Positions 25,293 to 32,277 of a stretch of 64,000 nucleotides of DNA are shown piece by piece. The notes below the pieces were generated by a model. It searched no databases. It was not told the DNA's origin and worked only from the letters and a program-made list of their open reading frames with translations. This DNA is from Pseudidiomarina donghaiensis. GTDB taxonomy: Bacteria; Pseudomonadota; Gammaproteobacteria; Enterobacterales; Alteromonadaceae. The stretch spans positions 1 through 64,000 of the forward strand of contig NZ_FPCF01000006.1 in the NCBI RefSeq assembly GCF_900116895.1, given 5' to 3'. Both the position numbers and the translations under genes were made by a program. Numbering within the stretch: the stretch's first letter is position 1; the number at the start of each line of letters is the position of its first letter.

Positions 25293-25558
25293 AAAACCCA
25301 AGACGGCTTAGACTGTGGCCATCTGGTACCGTCTTGGGCTTAACAAACGTAGTTGTTACGTATACATAGCGCTTATGCGCCGGGCCACTCATATGTCACA
25401 TATGATGTATAATATCATTGCGTCACAGGGAACTATCGGCATGTTTCAGCTAATCGTTGTGTGCGGCTGCTCAAGGCATGTGGTCACCAGTTATTGTTGC
25501 TGGTTCCAATTGCTACTTGACAGCTTGTGATACACCTTCGACTCTACAGACGAAGCAC
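25293..25558 (-). ncRNA. predicted DRT2 template ncRNA
   Basis: About 266 nt on the same strand as, and directly upstream of, the RT. It begins 6-7 nt after a promoter -10 and ends with a perfect 10-bp hairpin (arms 25329-25338 and 25297-25306) plus TTTT. Internal hairpins in RNA order: CTTCG/CGAAG (25555-25536), ACCAG/CTGGT with a CAACAATAA loop (25504-25486), TCATATG/CATATGA (25405-25389), GCGC/GCGC (25380-25369) and ACGTA/TACGT with an ACAAC loop (25361-25347). Size and placement match the roughly 280-nt ncRNA of characterised DRT2 loci. The opposite strand holds a stop-free frame. Confidence 0.75.
25312..25527 (+). other. candidate neo reading frame on the cDNA strand
   Basis: One frame on the strand complementary to the ncRNA is free of stops between TAG at 25309 and TGA at 25528. 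Within it lie a consensus -10 TATAAT (25408-25413), an AGGGA (25427-25431) and an in-frame ATG at 25441 beginning MFQLIVVCGCS. If a template of length divisible by three inside this span were copied repeatedly, the product would be an endless frame. The ncRNA-sense strand has stops in all three frames across the same region. No ordinary gene is claimed here. Confidence 0.5.
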
Positions 25559-25562
25559 TGTG

Positions 25563-25591
25563 ATAATATCGCCACAATGCGATTAATGCAA
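25563..25591 (-). promoter_or_regulatory. sigma-70 promoter of the DRT2 ncRNA
   Basis: On the minus strand TTGCAT (-35, 25591-25586), a 17-bp spacer and TATTAT (-10, 25568-25563) form a good sigma-70 promoter. The expected start is at about 25556-25558, just before the first stem. The divergent XRE gene starts 43 bp beyond the -35 box. Confidence 0.7.
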
Positions 25592-25633
25592 TTTGCGTAA
25601 CGGCTCAAAAAATAAAGTATCCAAGGTATAAAA

Positions 25634-26788
25634 ATGGTTGAAGCACTAGTAAATCCAAGCATCCTAGCATGGGCTCGCGAACGGGCAGGGTTTACTGTGT
25701 CTAAAATGGCAGAAAAATTAAGAATAAAACAAGAACAAGTCGAAGCTTGGGAGACTGGCGACTCCAAGCCGACTTTCCGCCAAGCTCAAAAGTTTGCCGA
25801 CAAAACCTACGTTCCGTTTGGGTATTTGTTTTTACATGAGCCTCCGCAGGAGGAATTACCCATTCCAGATCTTCGGACGATCGGTGATCACCCGATTGGT
25901 AAATTTAGTTTGGATTTGAAAGATACAATACGAAGTACCTTTGAGCGCCTTGCTTGGTATAAGGATTTCTGTCGTGAGCAAGACCTACCCAGACTAAACT
26001 GAATAGGATGTGTATCCGTCGACAACTTTAAGTTAGCCACCGCTACAATTAAAAACTTGCTTGGTGGTTCTATTGCACAACGCCCCAGACAGTTTCACGA
26101 TTACTTCAACGAGTTAATAAGTAACATCGAGGTGCTTGGCGCCTTAGTTATGCGCAACAGTGTTGTAGGAAACAATACCCACCGAAGTTTAGATCGTGAT
26201 GAATTTAGAGGTTTTGCCATAGCTGATGATCACGCTCCGGTTATTTTCATAAATGCAACGGATACGCCTCAGGCACAAATTTTTACATTACTGCATGAAT
26301 TCGTGCACCTTCTTATTAATGAGTCTGGTGTATCCGACCTAAGTCATCGAAACGAAAATAGAATTGAGAAGTTTTGTAATCGCGTGGCGGCTGAATTCCT
26401 CGTACCAACCGACGAATTCGTAAGTTTATGGGATGTTCAACATGAAGATTGGCGCGTAAATCTTCCACAGCTAGAGTCCCATTTTCACGTCAGCCAGTGG
26501 GTTATTGCCCGCCGAGCTCTAGAGAACAGGTTCATCAGCGAACAACAGTACTGGGGTCACTACGGTAAAATTCTTGATGCATTTAAAAACGAAAAAGAAA
26601 AGCTAAAAGATAAAGAAGGTGGACCGCCTTTCAACCGGTTAATCAATATGCGCTGTAGTAAGAAGCTTGCTACCGCAGTTGCAAGCGAGGCCTTGAGCGG
26701 TCGTATGCTTTTAAGAGATGCACATCACCTTATTGGTGTTCATCCAAGCAAGCTAAAGGATTTTGCAAAGAAGGAACTTAGTTTTTGA
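25634..26788 (+). pseudogene. XRE-ImmA/IrrE antitoxin/protease gene interrupted by one in-frame TGA
   Basis: The XRE half (25634-26002: ILAWARERAGFTVSKMAEKLRIKQEQVEAWETG) and the ImmA/IrrE half (to 26788; zinc motif LLHEFVHLL, then FCNRVAAEFLVP) are in the same frame, separated only by TGA at 26000-26002. Reading through gives IGCVSVDNFKLATATIKNLL, which fits the normal linker, and a total of about 384 codons, the usual length of the fused family. It partners a DUF4411 PIN-like toxin downstream (4-bp overlap). A nonsense mutation is the simplest explanation. Readthrough or reinitiation at TTG 26057 would still give a separate metalloprotease. Confidence 0.8.
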
Positions 26789-27213
26789 TTTATTTGCTGG
26801 ATGCTAACTCATTTATACAGGCAAAGAATTTCCACTACAGGATGAACGTAGTCCCTGGATTCTGGACCTGGCTTGTTCAGAAGCATGAAAAGGCAGATAT
26901 TCGCAGCATCGACCACGTATATTCGGAATTAACTAAAGAAACACCAACCCCAGATGACTTACATAACTGGTCGATAACTAATAAGCATTTCTTTCACGAC
27001 TCTAAAAATACTCAAACTCAGCAAGCCTATACTGAAATTGCAAACCAAGTTGCTCAGCATTCTGCTTATTCACAAGGAGAGATAGCTCGCTTTCTCACTG
27101 GTGCTGATCCTTGGCTTATTGCTGCAGCTAGAACTATTGGAGCAGTCATCGTTACTCACGAGGTAATGGTTCCGACTAACAGCACCAAGGCTGACAAACA
27201 AGCTCACTACTAA
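26785..27213 (+). CDS. DUF4411 PIN-like toxin, probably C-terminally truncated
   Basis: 142 aa. The N-terminal YLLDANSFIQAKNFHYRM (first PIN acidic residue), DHVYSELTK and GADPWLIAAARTIGAVIVTHEV are the PIN-like core of DUF4411. Members normally continue about 20-25 residues beyond THEV with a basic KIPNVC-like segment, but here the frame ends after PTNSTKADKQAHY and no alternative frame restores it. It overlaps the XRE-ImmA gene by 4 nt. Both partners of the module look damaged. Confidence 0.75.
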   Translation: MIYLLDANSFIQAKNFHYRMNVVPGFWTWLVQKHEKADIRSIDHVYSELTKETPTPDDLHNWSITNKHFFHDSKNTQTQQAYTEIANQVAQHSAYSQGEIARFLTGADPWLIAAARTIGAVIVTHEVMVPTNSTKADKQAHY

Positions 27214-27236
27214 AACATTTACGCAGCTCGTATTGA

Positions 27237-27272
27237 TGTAACTTTTTTGCTGCAACTGAACACAAAAATTTT
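27237..27272 (+). repeat. 36-bp repeat copy B (inverted relative to copy A at 10848)
   Basis: Differs from copy A at a single base. It starts 24 bp after the DUF4411 stop, inside the right end of the yicC island and 54 bp before the first REP-like element. Confidence 0.7.
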
Positions 27273-27325
27273 GGAAGGGTATGGGGTATACCCTCAACGG
27301 TAAGTATTGAGGGTGTGGCTGGATT

Positions 27326-27365
27326 AACGGCGCGGAGCGCCACCCGTCGTGGAACGACGGGCTAC
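27326..27365 (+). repeat. REP-like double hairpin (copy 1)
   Basis: Two adjacent stems: GGCGC-GGA-GCGCC and CCCGTCGT-GGAA-CGACGGG, ending GCTACG. Compared with the other copies, the second stem has compensatory changes (CCGTCG/CGACGG instead of CCGGCG/CGCCGG), which supports selection on the structure. It lies between the island end and the yicC stop. Confidence 0.8.
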
Positions 27366-27371
27366 GTTCAC

Positions 27372-27396
27372 GGGTTATTCGATGTTCTGGATCTGC
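27372..27396 (+). repeat. right attachment-like direct repeat at the yicC 3' end
   Basis: This is the native 3' end of yicC (encoding EQIQNIE and the TAA stop on the minus strand) and matches 22684-22708 at 24 of 25 positions. The 3' end of yicC is an established integration site for mobilizable genomic islands moved by SXT/R391 elements. Confidence 0.85.
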
Positions 27397-28238
27397 TCCC
27401 GCATCTGCTCAATCAACACTTTCAGCTCTACTGCGGCGGCGGTGATGTCAGCGTTAATAGACTTCGAGCCCAGAGTATTCGCTTCGCGGTTAAATTCTTG
27501 CATCATAAAGTCTAAACGGCGGCCGCAAGCGCCACCTTTGCGCAGAATTTTGCGGGTTTCAACAACGTGAGCGTTCAGGCGGTCAAGCTCTTCGGCAACG
27601 TCCACTTTTTGCGCCAGCATCACCATTTCGGCTTCAAGGCGAGTTGGGTCTAGTTCAACCTTGGCTTCTTCAAAGCGCCCTAGCAGCTTGTCGCGTTGCC
27701 ACTGCAGTACTTCTGGCATGCGGCCGCGAACAAAAGTAACTTGGGTCGAAATGCCTTCAAGGCGTTCTTCAATCATGCGCTCGAGGGCTTTGCCTTCGCT
27801 GCCGCGGTTTTCAATGAACTCGTTCAAACAGGCTTCAAAAGCGCTTAACACGTCGGCTTGAATGGTGTCCATGTCTTCTTCTTGCTGGGCAACCACACCT
27901 GGCCAACGTAGCACGTCTAATGGGTTTAGCTGGGCGCTTGAGCTTTGGTTGGCGACCCAATTGGCCGAAGAAATAACGCTGCGCGCTAGCTCTTCATTCA
28001 AACTCAAACCGCCTTCAGCTTTTTGCTCAATATGCAGGCGCAAATTGCACTCTACTTTGCCGCGCTGCAGCTGCTTGCGTAAGCGATCACGCAGGCTGTT
28101 TTCTAACGAGCGAATTTGCTCTGGCAACCGAAAATAGGTTTCTAGAAAACGTTGGTTTACCGAGCGCATTTCCCACGTGGCGGTACCCCATTCGGCTTTG
28201 AGTTCGTGGCGTGCATAGCCGGTCATTGACTGAATCAT
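27375..28238 (-). CDS. yicC: YicC family endoribonuclease
   Basis: 287 aa, full length. MIQSMTGYARHELKAEWGTATWEMRSVNQRFLE is the canonical opening, and the C-terminal DUF1732 block (LDRLNAHVVETRKILRKGGACGRRLDFMMQEFNREANTLGSKS) is complete. YicC is a conserved endoribonuclease that has been linked to sRNA turnover in E. coli. It is divergent from the rph side, as in most gammaproteobacteria. Its 3' end bears the island attachment repeat, and the reading frame is preserved. Confidence 0.96.
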   Translation of the reverse strand: MIQSMTGYARHELKAEWGTATWEMRSVNQRFLETYFRLPEQIRSLENSLRDRLRKQLQRGKVECNLRLHIEQKAEGGLSLNEELARSVISSANWVANQSSSAQLNPLDVLRWPGVVAQQEEDMDTIQADVLSAFEACLNEFIENRGSEGKALERMIEERLEGISTQVTFVRGRMPEVLQWQRDKLLGRFEEAKVELDPTRLEAEMVMLAQKVDVAEELDRLNAHVVETRKILRKGGACGRRLDFMMQEFNREANTLGSKSINADITAAAVELKVLIEQMREQIQNIE

Positions 28239-28490
28239 TGGTATTCCTTGTAAGCTTTATCTGCCGTTAGTTTATCACCGATCTCAATCTCGTACAGCAC
28301 GACTATTTCGCACGTTTAATTACGTTCGCATAGCGGCCACATAAGTGCTCAAATAATCTTCGCCAAAAACACTTATCATCAGGTGATATTTAAATGGATA
28401 TAGATTATACTATCGCAGCGCTGTTGGACTTGGATGGTGCCGTTATTTATCCACTACCCTAGCCGTTGCATACATGAAGGAGATTCACTA

Positions 28491-28838
28491 ATGGCTATTT
28501 TGCACATTGGGGTAAAACCGCAAGAAGAAATTCGTGCACGACTAATTGCTATTGCGAAAGGCGAGGTGAAGCCAGCTGAAAACGAACCAAAAGTTTGGTT
28601 TCCTTCTATTCGGTCGCTAGCGGAAGTTCTATCAGATCACAATCGTGAGCTGCTGAAAATGATTGCTGAAAATAACCCTCAATCGCTTAAAGAATTAGCT
28701 GAACTTTCAGGTCGGGCACCGAGTAATCTTTCTCGCTCACTAAAGACTATGTCCAACTTTGGTTTAGTGAAAATGGAGAAATACCAGAAATCAGTTCGGC
28801 CAATTGCGGTCGCAACGGAATTTCACATCCATATCTGA
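28491..28838 (+). CDS. winged-HTH antitoxin-like regulator
   Basis: 115 aa. A MarR-like winged helix lies in the second half (NPQSLKELAELSGRAPSNLSRSLKTMSNFGLVKMEKYQ), preceded by FPSIRSLAEVLSDHNRELLKMI. This is the pattern of the HVO_A0114-like regulators that accompany TumE/DUF6516-type toxins. GAAGGAG stands 8 nt before the ATG. The toxin would normally be upstream, but 28239-28490 contains no recognisable toxin, only a -10-like TATACT, so it appears to be solitary. Confidence 0.7.
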   Translation: MAILHIGVKPQEEIRARLIAIAKGEVKPAENEPKVWFPSIRSLAEVLSDHNRELLKMIAENNPQSLKELAELSGRAPSNLSRSLKTMSNFGLVKMEKYQKSVRPIAVATEFHIHI

Positions 28839-28879
28839 TATAATCGCCGCCATTATTTTGCGCAGCAGAGGAATTCAAT

Positions 28880-29593
28880 ATGCGTCCAAGTGGTCGTACA
28901 GCCCAACAAATTCGCCCGGTAACTATTACCCGGAATTTTACTCGCCATGCCGAAGGTTCGGTGCTGATTGAATTTGGCGACACTAAAGTATTGTGTACTG
29001 CGAGTGTTGATCGCAGCGTGCCGCGCTTTTTGAAAGGCAAGGGCCAAGGCTGGGTGACGGCGGAATACGGTATGTTGCCGCGTTCAACCCATTCGCGCAT
29101 GGACCGTGAAGCGGCACGTGGTAAGCAAGGTGGCCGCACGGTAGAAATTCAGCGTTTAATTGGTCGTTCGTTGCGCGCTTGCGTCGACATGGCGGCGCTT
29201 GGCGAGAACACCATTACTATTGACTGTGACGTGTTGCAGGCTGACGGTGGCACGCGTACGGCTTCTATAACTGGCGCTTGTGTGGCGTTGGTGGATGCAC
29301 TGAACTGGATGCGTAAAGAAGGCATTGTCAAAACCAACCCGTTGAAGGGCTTGGTGGCTGCGGTTTCTGTAGGCATGTACAAGGGTAACCCGGTCGCTGA
29401 CTTAGACTACCCGGAAGACTCAAAAGCCGAAACCGACATGAATGTGGTGATGACCGAAGCGGGCAAATTTATTGAGGTTCAAGGCACTGCTGAGGGCGAA
29501 CCGTTTTCTAGCGAAGACATGAATGCCATGTTGGACTTGGCTAAGCATGCTATTCGCGAGCTGATGGACTTGCAAAAGCAAGCTCTGGCGTAA
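28880..29593 (+). CDS. rph: ribonuclease PH
   Basis: 237 aa, full length. It trims tRNA 3' ends by phosphorolysis. Landmarks are [20 protein letters not shown], the [12 protein letters not shown] core, [14 protein letters not shown], the [10 protein letters not shown] block and [24 protein letters not shown] precedes the ATG. The TAA stop is followed at once by a REP-type stem (29594), then pyrE, the usual rph-pyrE order. Confidence 0.97.
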   Translation: MRPSGRTAQQIRPVTITRNFTRHAEGSVLIEFGDTKVLCTASVDRSVPRFLKGKGQGWVTAEYGMLPRSTHSRMDREAARGKQGGRTVEIQRLIGRSLRACVDMAALGENTITIDCDVLQADGGTRTASITGACVALVDALNWMRKEGIVKTNPLKGLVAAVSVGMYKGNPVADLDYPEDSKAETDMNVVMTEAGKFIEVQGTAEGEPFSSEDMNAMLDLAKHAIRELMDLQKQALA

Positions 29594-29612
29594 CCCGGCG
29601 TTTTACGCCGGG
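29594..29612 (+). repeat. REP-like single hairpin after rph (copy 2)
   Basis: CCCGGCGTTTTACGCCGGG begins at the base after the rph stop codon. An identical hairpin follows the pyrE stop. It may stabilise or terminate the transcript, though no T-run follows. Confidence 0.8.
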
Positions 29613-29651
29613 ACGGCGCAGCCGGTGAGTGTTGGGGCATGGTTTGAGATT

Positions 29652-29727
29652 AACGGCGCTTTGCGCCACCCGGCGTGGAACGCCGGGCTACGGGTGAACT
29701 CGGCGTAGAACGCCGGGCTACGGGTGA
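29652..29727 (+). repeat. REP-like double hairpin with duplicated second stem (copy 3)
   Basis: A complete element at 29652-29691 is followed by a second copy of its 3' stem. The 30-bp units 29668-29697 and 29698-29727 differ at two positions. It lies in the leader of pyrE, ending 6 nt before the pyrE start. Confidence 0.8.
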
Positions 29728-29733
29728 CTGGAA

Positions 29734-30375
29734 ATGAAACAGTATCAAAAAGAATTTATTGAATTTGCCATTGAACGTGGCGTGTTGAAATTTGGTGAAT
29801 TTACCTTGAAATCGGGCCGCACAAGCCCGTACTTTTTTAACGCGGGTTTGTTTAATCAGGGCTCTGACTTGGCGCGCCTTGGTCGTTTTTATGCGGCGGC
29901 GTTGCAAGACAGCGGTGTGAATTATGATCTGCTGTTTGGCCCGGCCTATAAGGGGATTCCTATTGCTACGGCAGCCGCCATTGCGTTGTATGACACTTAC
30001 CAAAAAGACGTGCCGTATTGTTTCAACCGCAAAGAGAAGAAAGACCACGGTGAAGGCGGTAACTTGGTGGGTTCGCCACTGAAGGGCCGCGTCATGTTGG
30101 TAGACGACGTGATTACGGCGGGCACGGCAATTCGCGAGTCGATGGAGATTGTGCAGGCCAACGGTGCTGAGCTTGCTGGTGTGCTGATTGCGTTAGATCG
30201 CCAAGAGAAAGGCAAGGGCGAGTTAAGTGCTATTCAAGAGGTTGAGCGCGACTACGGCGCTACCGTGATTAGCATTGTGAAGCTGAATGACGTGATTGAG
30301 TATTTGCAGAACTCGCCCGATTTTGCGCAGTACTTAGATAAAGTGACTGCGTATCGGGCGCAGTATGGGGTGTAG
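29734..30375 (+). CDS. pyrE: orotate phosphoribosyltransferase
   Basis: 213 aa, full length. It makes orotidine 5'-phosphate in pyrimidine synthesis. The sequence opens [34 protein letters not shown]; the PRPP loop is [17 protein letters not shown], with the flexible-loop basic residues in [13 protein letters not shown]. The TAG stop is the first three bases of a repeat junction (TAGCCCGGCG). The leader holds REP-like hairpins and no obvious pyrE attenuator-type leader peptide. Confidence 0.97.
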   Translation: MKQYQKEFIEFAIERGVLKFGEFTLKSGRTSPYFFNAGLFNQGSDLARLGRFYAAALQDSGVNYDLLFGPAYKGIPIATAAAIALYDTYQKDVPYCFNRKEKKDHGEGGNLVGSPLKGRVMLVDDVITAGTAIRESMEIVQANGAELAGVLIALDRQEKGKGELSAIQEVERDYGATVISIVKLNDVIEYLQNSPDFAQYLDKVTAYRAQYGV

Positions 30376-30394
30376 CCCGGCGTTTTACGCCGGG
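30376..30394 (+). repeat. REP-like single hairpin after pyrE (copy 4)
   Basis: Identical to the 19-bp hairpin after rph. The pyrE stop TAG directly abuts it. A second small stem, CATGAC-GAA-GTCATG, follows at 30396-30410. Confidence 0.8.
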
Positions 30395-30435
30395 ACATGA
30401 CGAAGTCATGGTTATTGCTGATGGTATCGGAGATT

Positions 30436-30475
30436 TACGGCGCGTTGCGCCACCCGGCGTAGAACGCCGGGCTAC
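30436..30475 (+). repeat. REP-like double hairpin (copy 5)
   Basis: TACGGCGC-GTT-GCGCC followed by CCCGGCGT-AGAA-CGCCGGG and CTAC. Its last bases contain, on the minus strand, the TAG stop codon of the cyanophycinase-like gene. Confidence 0.82.
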
Positions 30476-32154
30476 CAGGTGTCGGGTTGCCAGGTGATGC
30501 CAATGCGGGCATCGGTGACCTGACATTCGCCGCCGGCTTTTACGCGCTTGGTGGCTTCGTCACCCACCACCATTAAACGGAAGTCTTTTTGCAGCAGGTT
30601 AAAACTGTTGCGCTGTTGGCAAAGCAAACGCAGTGAGTCAACCATGCCGCGGTTATTCAAGAACTGCGTGGTGGGCTCTTCAAGAACGACGTCGTCGCCG
30701 CTAGCTAACTTCATGTCGACCACGTTGTTGTCACTAAAACGCCCACTGGCGCCAGCCACTAAATAATGGAAGGTTGCAGCCACGGCGTTGTCGGTTTGTT
30801 GCGCCCCAAGCCCAAAGAACACGCCTCGCTCGCCCAGCACTTCAAATGCACCCGTTAGTACATTTATCGCTAAAGCAGTGCGGGTATCAACGCCAACCGC
30901 TAATGGTGTATTGGTGGTTGCGGCAACACGCAACAAGCGGCCATGGCGCCCTAGCTCAGAAAACTGGCCATCGAGGCTAGCTGAAGCAAACAATCCAACC
31001 CCGCCAAGCGGGTGATAAGTGGCACTTTCTGAATTCATGTTGCGCGGGCAGGTGTTGTCTTTCTCGCAGCCAAACGGTGGTGCTTCACCGGCAATAACCC
31101 CGGCACGCAGTGCTTCAGCACTGCTGCCACTGGCCACCATAGAGCGTGCAGTCATGGCGTTCATGGCGTCACTGGTGGCGCCAACCACTAACTTATTAGC
31201 GCGCATTTTTAAGTAAATACTGGTCATTAAGTCGGTGGGCTGGCTCATTGGGTCTAGCATGGCCTTGCGCACTAGGTTGGCGTCATTGCCCACCATAAAT
31301 ACCGCGTCAGCCCAGTCGACAATGCGCGGGCCTTCTAGTTTGTCTTGGCAAAATGCCAATTGCTGTTTATGTAATTCAGGAAATACCCGCGCCCGCTTCC
31401 AAGTACCCAGTTCTTGTTCTCGTAAGGTGTCTAAGTCGGCACATTTGCCGGTACGTTGCGCAGCGTTCACTGCCGCATCAATAGGTAACCAGCGCACCTG
31501 TGCACCAAGGCTTTCAAAAGCACTCATGAAGGGTTGCGCGGCGGTTAATGGGTCACGAGCACCCACCGCAGCAATGGCAATACGAGGCATATCATCGCCG
31601 CCACGCACCAAGTCGGCTTGCTGCAAAAATGCCTGCACAATATCGCGTTTGGCGGCTACTTTGGTCAACTTAATACGGGCTTGATCGGTTTTGCCCTGCG
31701 GCGCTGGCATTTCTAAGTGGTCAACAATTAAATTCCACTCGCGCTCAGACAAGCTGTCATATAAGTGCCGCGTGGCACGACGGGTAAATTCTTCTTGAAA
31801 ACTACGCTCTGGCACCACGTCTGAGCGCATGCGTTCATACAAAATTTCAATCGCCATTTTTACATCGTCACGTGCTTTGCGACGGTGAACCGGCCACAAA
31901 TCGTCGTCGAGTAATGGCGTGACGTAGTTGTCGGTTAAATTGATATAGCGGTCGGTGCGCATTTGAGTACCGTCTAACCAGTCAGTATCGCTACAGTGCG
32001 TCCATGCCATACTTGAACACAGCGCCATTTCGTCGCCCATTAGAAACAACTGATAGTTTGGTTTACTTGTCGGTTCGGCAGTTTGTGCAGTTGTCGTGTT
32101 CGCAACCGCCCACACAGCAACACAGGCTAAGATGAAAGACAACGATTTGTTCAT
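30472..32154 (-). CDS. secreted cyanophycinase-like (S51-family-like) protein
   Basis: 560 aa with a signal peptide (SLSFILACVAVWAVANTTTAQ). The second half resembles cyanophycinase-type serine exopeptidases: VDWADAVFMVGNDANLV, a nucleophile-elbow region LVVGATSDAMNAMTAR, and TPLAVGVDTRTALAINVLTG. The usual G-T-S-A-G elbow is altered to G-A-T-S-D, so catalysis is uncertain. About 200 N-terminal residues are additional to the core. TAGGAG precedes the ATG. The stop codon TAG lies within REP copy 5. Confidence 0.65.
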   Translation of the reverse strand: MNKSLSFILACVAVWAVANTTTAQTAEPTSKPNYQLFLMGDEMALCSSMAWTHCSDTDWLDGTQMRTDRYINLTDNYVTPLLDDDLWPVHRRKARDDVKMAIEILYERMRSDVVPERSFQEEFTRRATRHLYDSLSEREWNLIVDHLEMPAPQGKTDQARIKLTKVAAKRDIVQAFLQQADLVRGGDDMPRIAIAAVGARDPLTAAQPFMSAFESLGAQVRWLPIDAAVNAAQRTGKCADLDTLREQELGTWKRARVFPELHKQQLAFCQDKLEGPRIVDWADAVFMVGNDANLVRKAMLDPMSQPTDLMTSIYLKMRANKLVVGATSDAMNAMTARSMVASGSSAEALRAGVIAGEAPPFGCEKDNTCPRNMNSESATYHPLGGVGLFASASLDGQFSELGRHGRLLRVAATTNTPLAVGVDTRTALAINVLTGAFEVLGERGVFFGLGAQQTDNAVAATFHYLVAGASGRFSDNNVVDMKLASGDDVVLEEPTTQFLNNRGMVDSLRLLCQQRNSFNLLQKDFRLMVVGDEATKRVKAGGECQVTDARIGITWQPDTW

Positions 32155-32277
32155 GATTTACTCCTACAACTTAAGCGCTCAACCTAACGGCAATAGGGGT
32201 TTGAGTCAATTTAAGTTTCACTTCAATTAGCGATTTGACCTGATATACTGCAAAAGGTTTTATGGACTGAGGTTGCA

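Noticed and set aside
25315-25530. A 71-aa ORF on the plus strand upstream of the DRT2 RT as an ordinary gene
   Set aside because: It lies antisense to the predicted ncRNA, starts at GTG without a ribosome binding site, and its open frame is better explained as neo template coding.
24011-25633. Retron or group II intron
   Set aside because: The catalytic motif is YCDD, the ncRNA precedes the RT as a separate transcript with its own terminator, no long a1/a2 inverted repeats were seen, and there is no maturase domain or domain V hairpin.
28394-28462. Short ORF (MDIDYTIAALLDLDG...) before the winged-HTH gene as a missing toxin
   Set aside because: It has only about 22 codons, no ribosome binding site and no resemblance to TumE-type toxins; the region looks like a promoter (TATACT).
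27326-30475. CRISPR array
   Set aside because: Repeats are palindromic, irregularly spaced over kilobases and lie between genes; there are no regular spacers and no cas genes.
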